NCBI GenBank assembly: GCA_949825045.1
Contig: OX463808.1
Coordinates: 29,387,674-29,451,673, forward strand
Reading direction: 5' to 3'
Source: Argyresthia goedartella
Lineage: Eukaryota; Arthropoda; Insecta; Lepidoptera; Argyresthiidae
Length of the DNA: 64,000 nucleotides
A program made the translations under genes and the position numbers. This document shows positions 20,105 to 28,922 of the stretch, piece by piece. Every line of letters begins with the position of its first letter. The first letter of the stretch is position 1. The notes beneath the pieces are model-generated. The model made no database searches and had not been told where the DNA came from. It saw nothing but the letters and a program-made list of their open reading frames with translations.

Positions 20105-22580
20105 AATAAAACCGGTCAAGTGCAGGTCCGACGTCCTGCTCGCACTTGACCGGTTACCGGAAGATAAGCGAACCTCGCAGATAAACGAAACTCTTATACC
20201 ATTGTACACGGAAAAAAGTAACACGACCGTATTTTGTACAAGTATACCTTCTTAATTTTAAATTGAAAAATATACTTTACTCTGATTTTTTATTCCGTAG
20301 AATTCTGACATTTCAGATATCATAAGGTTCTTTATGAGGACAATTATTATTTTATTCATTTTGATTAGTGTAAAGTGCAGGTGTTAAGTGTGGCTGTGAA
20401 GTGTAAAATGCTTGCAACGTCTGAACAGCCAGTGTTAATTGAGGCAAATAGAAGTATATTCTATTTTTTTGCGAGCAGCCACGTCCCCGGCGCCCCATCC
20501 TCCCCTTCAGCCTTCACTCGCTGTTTAGTTAACAGCGTCGGGACAGCAAATTCGACTGTTTCACGCTCAATAACCAGTTTCTACTAAACATCAGAGATGC
20601 TTCACACAATAGGGTGCAAAACTGCCAATTTCTCACGACGAATACTGTGGGAAAGAGCCTTGTGTATTAAAAAACTTCAAAGGCAAGTAATGCATCTTTA
20701 CTGATTCGCGGCTGTGCGCATTGTATTTCAATGAAAGGGATTAATTAGGATTAAGTAATTAAAAAGGCGGTAAATAGATTTACGATCAGATACTGTTTAT
20801 CATAATTTGATGAGATTTGCTTATGTTATGAAGTGGTGTATCAGCGTTGATATCTCGGTATGTATCTGAGGGCACTATACATCAGGATGGTCTTCAGGAA
20901 TGTCTTAATATCCTCCAAAGTGTTTGTTTGGGTTGTACGCCTCCAATCTTGAACAGAAACCACATTGTTATAAATAAATTTCATCAATTTGAGGAAAATA
21001 CGAAACATTACCTCGAATTCTCAACATGTTAACCTTGCTATCAGATGCGCTTTTTTCCAGCTACTGATGCATTTCTCCTTCGAAGCTCAGTTTTAAGTTC
21101 CCGCACAGTTATCAGCGAATACATTTTGTGGTTTTATATCGCAATTATATACACAAATTCGAAACCCGATACTTGATACAAACGTAAACAAGGTACTACC
21201 GTTGACGTGAGAGTAATATTTGTTCTGTGGCTATTGACGTTTAGCTGTCAGTGTTGCGCTCCATTGGACACTACTTTACACTTAACACTTCACAGCCCCA
21301 CAGCGAATAATTTAAAAGTGTGCACTCAAAAGACCCGCTTTGTCAGATGTATGCAGAAATATGTAACATTTGGAACGTGATTCTACGCTACGAAGTATAT
21401 GGCGAACAAATTATATTGGTAGATTTCAGCAAAGATATACCAATGCGCTCATGTTTTCCATTGTTTGCTGCTATTTGTTGTTATTATCTTGTTCAATTAG
21501 TTAAGTTTCTGTTATGCTGTTAACTTTTTTCTTGTTGACTTTTCGTGTTGTGATTGTTCGTTGATTTTTATAAACGTTAGGGAGCCACAGCCTGGCCCTT
21601 CCCGGGAAGCAGCCCCATCTGACAGAGCACAAGAGACAGACTTTCTGTCTCCCAGAAAGATGCGTCCTCGTGGTGTATCAATCAAATCGTCATCCTCGAC
21701 AATTTGATTGATACAGTCGCAGACACTTTAATAATTCATGTGAGCGATTATGATGATGGTGATGATGAAGAAAGTGATATATTAGTGATAGTATCAATGA
21801 TGATTAGAGATTTAATAAAAATATGTTTTCTTGACTTGTAGTTTTTTACTGTTTATGATGAAAAAGGGACGTAATTATCACTCGCCGTAAATCCCCTTTT
21901 AATTACGAGCGCCGCACTTGAAAAATGGATACATTCACTCAGATGGTCAGACTAGTATTGAAATTGAAAAATGTGCCCAGCCAAAAAGGTTTGTAATCTC
22001 TGACATGTCAAAAAATGATAGCTGTCAGAATTCTACGGGATAAAACATCAGAGTTTAGGTGGGACTACATTCAAGAACGTACATCGATAAAATAATATTA
22101 AACTATGTACTCAGGTTAAATAAACTCTTTATCATTGAAACCGGAAGTGGATTGAAATTGAGTGACTTATTTACAGATATAAAATCAAATAGGATATAAC
22201 TTTACATTATTTATAATTCGAATGAGCAATTATTAATCGTATAATGATATGAATCGGATTAATCGTATATGAATCGGACAACAGCTAAGCACAACAATCG
22301 ATACCCGCAATCAAAGATATTTTTCGATTAGATCGGGAGAGACCAGTTCACCAATAAAAAATAAAATAAAATAACCATACAAATAATCTACTGTTAATTC
22401 TTAAAAACCCGTATGTTTAACTATTTTCACACCAATTTTCCCTGTGAAAATTTCAGCTCTCCACCTATTTCGCTAGATCCGGTAGCCCGGTGACAGACGA
22501 TCAGACGGACGGACAGACGGACAGCGGAGGCTTAGTAATAGGCTCCCGTTTGGCACCCTTCGGGTACGGAACTCTGTAAA
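20105..22580 (-). repeat. P repeat, copy 2, split by a TIR element
   Basis: Read on the minus strand, the head CAGAGTTCCGTACCCGAAGGG-like sequence is at 22560-22580 and the CCACTTCCGGTTTCAATGA block at about 22137. The element resumes at 20279 after the 1.77 kb insertion and ends in ACCGGTTTT near 20107. The order matches P copy 9 at 59485-60440, including AAGGTATACTTGTACAAAAT near the end. Confidence 0.7.
20280..22053. mobile_element. unidentified 1.77 kb TIR DNA element
   Basis: Ends are 31 bp inverted repeats with two mismatches, starting CTCTGATTTTTTATTCC on the left (20280-20310) and CTCTGATGTTTTATCCC on the right in complement (22023-22053). TTTA occurs immediately outside both ends (20276-20279 and 22054-22057), consistent with a 4 bp target duplication. 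The host is the P repeat. No long reading frame or transposase motif is visible, so it is probably non-autonomous. An internal inverted pair relates the 20375 region (TTAAGTGTGGCTGTGAAGTG) to 21270-21300 (ACTTAACACTTCACAGCCCC). Confidence 0.65.
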
Positions 22581-22846
22581 TAACATCTTATGGAACTGAC
22601 ACGTCATTAGCGTTTAATGGGGCGTTAAAATTTAAAGATCGTCTCTGTAACTTGATGCGATAAATTAAAGTGACAGTTTTCCCCAAGACGAAGACATTCC
22701 TCGAGTGTTGCCAGATCTATGGCCCCACAAACTATACGACAGTACGTCACGTCTACGATAGATATTAAAAATAATAATATTCGAGAGTAAGGTGGAATGT
22801 GAAGTTGTCAACTACATATTTCTACCTCAACCCTCGAATATCAAAG

Positions 22847-23030
22847 TTGCATATATTGCTTCTGGATCCACACTAGGACTCCCTGTGTGGTGGAAACCTG
22901 AAACAGCGACGTCACCACACATATGAACATCCAAGACCTGGAATTTTTGCTTTATTTGTCCCCAGCCGGGGAACGAACCCGAGACCTCTCGCTTGGTAGG
23001 CTGAGCCACTAGCGCACCGCCACAGAGCTC
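22847..23030 (-). mobile_element. SINE-2 copy, minus
   Basis: A tRNA-related head lies at the right end, with the B-box region GGGTTCGTTCCCCGGCTGGG in complement near 22965-22985. The body ends in CACTAGGACTCC and the ATTGCTTCTGG block. It is fused to a second partial copy on the opposite strand at 23085. Confidence 0.7.
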
Positions 23031-23084
23031 GAGAGGTATCAATGCCAGCAGCTCGAGTCTGTATCTTTTGATATATCGACGGCC

Positions 23085-23196
23085 CCCTCGACGGTCTTGA
23101 ATGTTTATATGTGTGTGACTTCGATGCGCGGGTAACCACGACACAGGGTTCCAGGGTGTGGGGCCAGAAGCAATGTATGTACCTGTATGTAAATTT
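23085..23196 (+). mobile_element. SINE-2 body and tail, plus
   Basis: Contains GTCTTGAATGTTTATATGTG, then ACACAGGGTTCCAGGGTGTG, then GGCCAGAAGCAATGTATGTA. It lacks the tRNA-like head, so with 22847-23030 it forms an inverted pair. Confidence 0.65.
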
Positions 23197-24034
23197 TCAA
23201 TTGGTTTAAATGTCAGCTCGTATGAAATAATATATCAACGTTGAAATAATATATCACAAAGTTGACGAAGAGCAATCTAAATATTTGTTTAAAAACTAAC
23301 GGGTTTGATATCTCAGACACCGAATAGATACCCTTAAGGGTATCACGAGTACCCTTTCCTTAACAAATACAGCCAACCCCTCGAGCAAGAGTACCACCTA
23401 ACTCTGTTGACACATTCCGACGGCTGAAACTTTTGGCTGTAATTAAAGCGACGAAAACAGTTTTAAGGAATCTTTATTAACTTACTGCGGAGTTTCGTTC
23501 GTTTGTTTCAAGTTCGGGGCTTTGTGTGTGTCTGGGGGAATGATGCGCTTTGAGTCTCTGTTCGAACGCCAACGCCATACTGTCGCCCGTCATCCCTGCA
23601 CACTTTGCGACTATTATTATTATTAAACGCACTTGCTGCCCGTGGCGCGTTTTTGGTATTCTCATAGTTCCAGGTCAGAAAACTGTACCTCCATCATTTG
23701 TGAGGCACCTTATTAAAGATCAACATTGTCATACTCAGCCCATATAGAACCTCGATTTTGATCCTTATTGCCTGGTAATATTGTTCGAAACCGATGAAAA
23801 TTAATCAGTCATCTGTCGATGGCCATACAGATGACAAGACATCGACACGTCGTTGGGCAAAATACCCATCGATTAGATAGATGATAATACCTATCGCGCC
23901 TCATATTATCGAAACTCTTTGGTTACTAACTCTATGCGTCGCACAACTGTCAAACATTAGGACTGCTACCAAGAAAGGGGTTGAATGAAAAATCAACAAC
24001 GAAGTCTTGAGTAATTCCAGATGTCAGGACTACA
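23197..24034. other. no gene recognised
   Basis: Contains an 18 bp perfect palindrome (GATACCCTTAAGGGTATC, 23327-23344) and no coding motif. Confidence 0.5.
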
Positions 24035-24509
24035 ATGGTTTTTAGGGTTCCGTAGCCAAAGGGTCCAAATTCTGTTGCTGTCACTCAGGTGTCCGTCCGT
24101 CCGTCGTCTGTTACAAAAGTTTTACAGACAAACAGTTGAAGCAGTATTCAAATTTTACAGAATAAACATCTTGTTGACCCAAAGCCATACAAATTGTTAT
24201 AAAATATTTTTAAATGTTTTTAAGAGAGGCACCCATACAGTTAAGGGAGCGCGAAAAAAATTTTTACCTACCCCATCGAATGGGGTATCGTTGAAAATAT
24301 TTGAAAACAAAGAAATGAGAAGCCACATTATCCAGTTTTTTTTTTACAAAATTTTGTTTACTTTTTATTGACCTTAAAATGTTTATATTTACAAAAAAAA
24401 TACCAAAATCATAAATCATATTTTTTTTTTTGAATATCTCTCATTTTTGGTTGATATTGTACGGAGCCCTATCTATGCGAAGTCCGACAGACACTTAGCC
24501 GATTTTTGA
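24035..24509 (+). repeat. P repeat, copy 3
   Basis: The head reads TTTTAGGGTTCCGTAGCCAA with GTCCGTCCGTCCGTCG after it. The end is a diverged CGGAGCCCT..CACTTAGCCGATTTTT. It is non-coding, and LINE-D begins right after it. Confidence 0.6.
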
Positions 24510-25284
24510 GTCTGTTAATGTTTTATATTGCATGTATGAGGCTTACGCTGTTAGGAACATCAGACAAAGCACGGATGTGGCTACATCTAGGCTAGTATAT
24601 TTTAGTTACTTTCATAGTGTCATGTCCTATGGTATCTTGTTGTGGGGGAAAGCAGCTGATATTCAAACTATTTTTATTTTACAGAAAAGAGCTATTCGAG
24701 CAATTTATAATTTAAAACGAACAGACTCCTTAAGAGAGCATTTTAAACCAACCTTACAACATTACAACATTTTCTAAACTTAGCGATAGCTGTAATGTTA
24801 ACCTAAGAAATAATCACAGACTGTGTGCCCCCCGATTTAGACTCGCGAAGGTTAGCAATTCTTTCAAGGGTCAGTGTATTCTCTACTATAATAAGATACC
24901 TCTGGAGATTTTGAAATTGCCATTTCAGCAATTTAAAAAGCATGTTAAAGCGACTTTGTCGAAAAAGGGATATTACAATGTTCAAGATTACTTAAATGAC
25001 AGGACTGTATGGGATTAATCTAGCTCAACACAGACTTTGCTGTTAATTATTTTGTAATTATTTATTCCTGCTTATTAATCATAATAATCAAATTTTTCAT
25101 ATTTGTAATAGTTAAGCACAACCAATTTTTAAAAGAGATCTAAAATTCAATCTATGGGAGTTTCTACGCCCTTCTTCTCCCACAGTGGTCCAATGTAGAG
25201 AAAAGGCAAAAAATGACGTTTGCTAATTATATGTAAATATCTACAGTAATAAAGTACTTTGAGTTTGACTTTGACTTTGACTTT
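24510..25284 (+). pseudogene. LINE-D 3' end, internally deleted
   Basis: The frame from about 24532 shows RLVYFSYFHSVMSYGILLWG and IFILQKRAIRAIYNLKRTDS, the C-terminal region of a CR1/Jockey-superfamily ORF2. After an internal deletion near 24775 the frame continues with RNNHRLCAPRFRLAKVSNSF and KGQCILYYNKIPLEI, then KKGYYNVQDYLND. This matches the LINE-D copy at 47753-48315 (FKGQCIRFYNKIPTEL, KKGYYKISDY). The 3' terminus is a TTTGAC tandem tail at 25264-25284. The 5' part is missing, so the copy is dead on arrival. Confidence 0.75.
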
Positions 25285-26877
25285 GTCTGTGATATTTTTT
25301 TTAACTTGTAAAGATGAAATCGATGGCTGTAGGTAAGTACCTGAAGAAATCAGTAGAATAGATTCGTAGAGACAATCAACCACAAATCATCTACAAAGTG
25401 ATAGACATACAGCCAGTTGCAAAAAAGGTCTTTAAAGTGTAAATCCCCGCATAATTCTGTTTTTTCTTAGATGACTCTTATTTCTGAGCACTTAGTGTGC
25501 ATGACAATTCACATGCCTTTAAATTACTCCCATAAAGTCTTTTTTCTGTTGGAAAATTAACTCGAAACGAATTTAAAAAAGACGAGCAAGTTCTTTCGTT
25601 GAAATTTCTAATGAACAAACTTTTAAATTACTTGTAGTTAAGTACGAGAGGTCGCTACAAATGAAATTTGACATCAAGCAACTTTTTACTTTAAAATCCA
25701 CACTTTTTTGCTTTGAACAACTGGGTTATACTAATTGAAGGCTTGGATGTTGAAGTTTTTTAAATCACTTGACGATTGCTTCTATTTGTTAAAATGGTAA
25801 GACCTGTTTAATTAAACGCCTTGACAACCTCTAGCCTAATTTGGTCGCGTCTCAATGCCTGAAATTATCTTGACTCCTCTAAGAATAGCTTAAATTATTT
25901 TTCAAATGTCAGTCAACAGCTACCAAAAACTGATTTTTGTTGGCAAAACGCTACTACCAGTAGAAATGAGCTGAGCTTAAAACGTATGCGGATGAATGGC
26001 GCTTCTAGTGCTAACTGAGCTGGGGCGCCGGGTCCAGGCGCAGTTGTGATTTGCAAGCGCTCAAAATGTTGACGCGTCATCGCAAACGCGCAACGTCCGA
26101 AGAAGAAAAGTTCAACTTATTTATGCGAAAACTTGCTTCATTTTTCTCCTGCGAAATATTTCAAAGAATAAAGCGGCGCGGTTGTAGGATCTAGCACATA
26201 AATAACACGACATTAAAGATGTATGAAGAGAGCGACCCACTTCTAGAATTATTTACAAGCCGAAAGACCGCCAGGAAAGTTTTGAAAGCTGTCCCGCGCA
26301 CAGCAAACCATGGTTTTTTGTTACATTTACTTTTAGATTGTTCAAGTATGTCTATCGGGTGTAACTGAAACGTGTTGTATTTTTTAAGGGATAGTATTTA
26401 AATAGAGAGAAAGTGTTAACGACGAAAGCGACTAAATGATTACTGTAAATATATTGTTAAAATAAATAAATAAAGATAATATTTGTAGGACATTAGAGTT
26501 AAGAAAAACCTAGTTAAGCAACTTATGTTTTGATGTGTAGCCTGTGCGAACCGAGCTCCGATTGAAGCGACTCAAGGCGCGCAGGCACCTATATTTAATA
26601 CCTCGGTAAGGCGGGGGACCGCGGGCCGGTAAAAATAATACAAAACCCTTATTAGAAAGCCCGCGGTCACCCAAATCATTATGTAAAAAGATATTTAGAG
26701 ACTTAAGGTATTAAATAAGCATAGATTTAAGACAATAAATGTAAAATAAAACCATTTTAATTAGAAATAAAGCCTAGCGGGGAAGGAGGGGCGAGGAAGG
26801 GGGCGGTGTGCGGCGCGGGGTCTGAGGTAAACAAAACTACTCTCAGGCGGTCCAATAAAAGGCGCGCGCGCGCCGCC
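25285..26877. other. no gene recognised; inverted GC pair and GC-rich edge
   Basis: Mostly AT-rich without coding signal. An inverted pair GACCGCGGGC (26617-26626) / GCCCGCGGTC (26659-26668) is flanked by TATTTAATACCT in both orientations. The last 120 bases are GC-rich and contain CCAATAAAAGG at about 26852, reminiscent of CCAAT and TATA promoter words. Confidence 0.4.
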
Positions 26878-26891
26878 GAACATTCATTCCC
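26878..26891. repeat. LINE-E target-site duplication, left
   Basis: GAACATTCATTCCC, identical to 32096-32109. Confidence 0.85.
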
Positions 26892-27242
26892 ACAACACGA
26901 CACACACCACTCGTCGTTCGCCGCTTGACCGATACGCCCGTGCATCGGTCGCTGTCTCGAATCGTGCGTCCCTCTCGCGCTCACGCGCGCGTCCCTCTCG
27001 CTATCGGGACCAATGAGAAGTGTTAAAACATTCCAATCAAAGAAAACCAAGTGCCGGATTACAGTGAGTGAGTGTACCGCTGGAGGTTTGATTTCGCCTG
27101 AGGTGGGTTACGTGTACTACACAGTAGGCACACAACACACGCAGGCACACACGCCTCCCTGCGCTAGGCAGGGAGGGAGATCGTCCCCTCCTCCGGTGAC
27201 AGACATTTATTGTTTCCCCCCCACCTGTTAGTGCAGATTAAG
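26892..27242 (+). promoter_or_regulatory. LINE-E 5' UTR, presumed internal promoter
   Basis: GC-rich leader before ORF1. It holds a direct repeat of GCGTCCCTCTCGC (26966-26978 and 26989-27001). Jockey-clade LINEs carry downstream internal Pol II promoters in this position. That role is inferred here; no specific element was proved. Confidence 0.5.
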
Positions 27243-28922
27243 ATGGAGCAGGAGATTTATGAACTCCGGCTCCGTAACCAGGCGCTGTCCCAAGAGCTCA
27301 GCCAGCTCCATGCCGAGAGAGAGTCGTGGACTAACTCCCAAGGTTTGTTCTCGCAACAAACCTTGTTTGAGCGGTCGCCGGCCTCTCCGCCTGAGAGCGA
27401 GCTGACTCATAACAATCAAGACCCCATCATCATCCCCCTTGAACAGACCCTACTGACCAGCCGCCCGGTTAATACCCCCAACTCCAATGAAGTCGCAATG
27501 GATCAGGTTTACTCTGACCCCAGGAATTCTTTTGATGGTCTCACCGAGGAAGGAGATGCTTCCGCCTCGGATGAAGACAATTTCAACCCCGCTAGGCCAC
27601 GCAGGAAACGTGCCTCTAAGAGGCCTCCTACTCCAATCATTGGTCCAGAAAACTCCCTCGCCAAGGTCGGTCGTCCGTCCAAGGCCACCCCTACTCCCTC
27701 CGCCGTAGCCAAACCCTTGCCAGCGCCCTCTGTAGCTGTCCCGGCTACAGTCCCGGGCACGCGCAAAGCGCTGCCACCCAAGATATGCATAAAAAACAAA
27801 GAGATGTGGCTAAAAATTGATGGAGCGCTCAAAGAGCGCAAAATCAACTTTGTTAGGGCCACCAACACCACTCATGGGATCCTAGTCCAATTACAGACCT
27901 CAGGCGACCACCGTGCTCTGACTAAATTCCTGACCGCCTCTAAAATTGAGTACCACCATTGGACTCTACCGGAGGATAGAAGACTTCGGGTGGTTGTCAG
28001 GGGTCTTCCAAAGGAGATTGAGAGCGAGCAGATCGTGGATGACTTGAAGGCGAGGAACATTCCTGTGCACGAAGTGCACAGGATGTACAATGGTCGCTCC
28101 AAGTTACCGTACGACCTGGTGCTGGTTGTGGTCGATCTGTCACCACAGGGGAAGCAGATCTTCCAGGTTATGGAGATCTGCCACATTTCAGGGCTTAAAA
28201 TTGAAAACCCTCATAAAAAAAATAAGCCGCTCCAATGTTTCAACTGTCAGTTGTTTGGCCACTCGGCCAAGAACTGCCATAGGAAAGGCCGCTGTGTTAA
28301 GTGCCTGGAGGACCACGCTCCGGGGGCTTGCACACGCCCAACCGACCCCAAGGAGTCTGACGGCCCACCTGGGTGCGTCAACTGCGGTGTGCTTGGTCAC
28401 ACCGCAGCCTACGGAGGTTGTCCGGCCCGACCTAAGCCTCGCCTATTAGGACGGGCGAAAGCCCATGCCCCAGCCCCAACTAATGTAGGCCAGGCTCATC
28501 CTCGCCCGAGCCACAATGCCTGGGCTAAGCCACTTAGTTGGGTTCAGGGTTCAGCGGTCAATCACACCAGCTTCCCCCCTCTTCCCCCTTCTAGGCAGTA
28601 CCCCTCTACTCCCAATTCTTCCGCTGTGGCTAACAAGCCAAGCAAAATTCAAACAGCTCCAGCTGATTTATCAACTAGAGCCATGCCCCTTAACTCAACA
28701 AGACCCCCTCCACCACCGACAGAAACTAGGGACTATTTAACAGACCTACTGACCATCTTGGACAGAATAGACCCTGATGAAATTGATGAGTTTTTACTCA
28801 AAATTGATACTGCAGCACTAAAGCAGGACCCTGCTGCTGCCTTGCGAGCCTGTCAAGCTCACAGATCATTGATTTCGGCGATCAAAGGCGTTCTCAGGAA
28901 CCGTAATGTCTATTCTCCGTAA
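27243..28922 (+). CDS. LINE-E ORF1, gag-like RNA-binding protein
   Basis: About 559 residues from the ATG at 27243 (MEQEIYELRLRNQALSQELS), chosen because the upstream in-frame extension starts only at a TTG. The N-terminus looks coiled-coil-like, followed by an acidic and proline-rich low-complexity stretch. An RRM-like fold is suggested around KICIKNKEMWLKIDGALKER, and a PRE_C2HC-like domain around RLRVVVRGLPKEIESEQIV. Three zinc knuckles lie at about residues 332-393: CFNCQLFGHSAKNC, CVKCLEDHAPGAC and CVNCGVLGHTAAYGGC. This order is standard for Jockey-clade ORF1 proteins, which coat the element RNA in a ribonucleoprotein. The TAA stop overlaps the ORF2 ATG. No stop or frameshift interrupts it. 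Confidence 0.9.
   Translation: MEQEIYELRLRNQALSQELSQLHAERESWTNSQGLFSQQTLFERSPASPPESELTHNNQDPIIIPLEQTLLTSRPVNTPNSNEVAMDQVYSDPRNSFDGLTEEGDASASDEDNFNPARPRRKRASKRPPTPIIGPENSLAKVGRPSKATPTPSAVAKPLPAPSVAVPATVPGTRKALPPKICIKNKEMWLKIDGALKERKINFVRATNTTHGILVQLQTSGDHRALTKFLTASKIEYHHWTLPEDRRLRVVVRGLPKEIESEQIVDDLKARNIPVHEVHRMYNGRSKLPYDLVLVVVDLSPQGKQIFQVMEICHISGLKIENPHKKNKPLQCFNCQLFGHSAKNCHRKGRCVKCLEDHAPGACTRPTDPKESDGPPGCVNCGVLGHTAAYGGCPARPKPRLLGRAKAHAPAPTNVGQAHPRPSHNAWAKPLSWVQGSAVNHTSFPPLPPSRQYPSTPNSSAVANKPSKIQTAPADLSTRAMPLNSTRPPPPPTETRDYLTDLLTILDRIDPDEIDEFLLKIDTAALKQDPAAALRACQAHRSLISAIKGVLRNRNVYSP

Noticed and set aside
24803..24985. 60-codon minus-strand frame
   Set aside because: Antisense shadow of the LINE-D C-terminal coding region.
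26757..27050. 97-codon minus-strand frame
   Set aside because: It crosses the LINE-E left boundary and target-site duplication, so it cannot be an ancestral gene. Its composition reflects the GC-rich 5' UTR.
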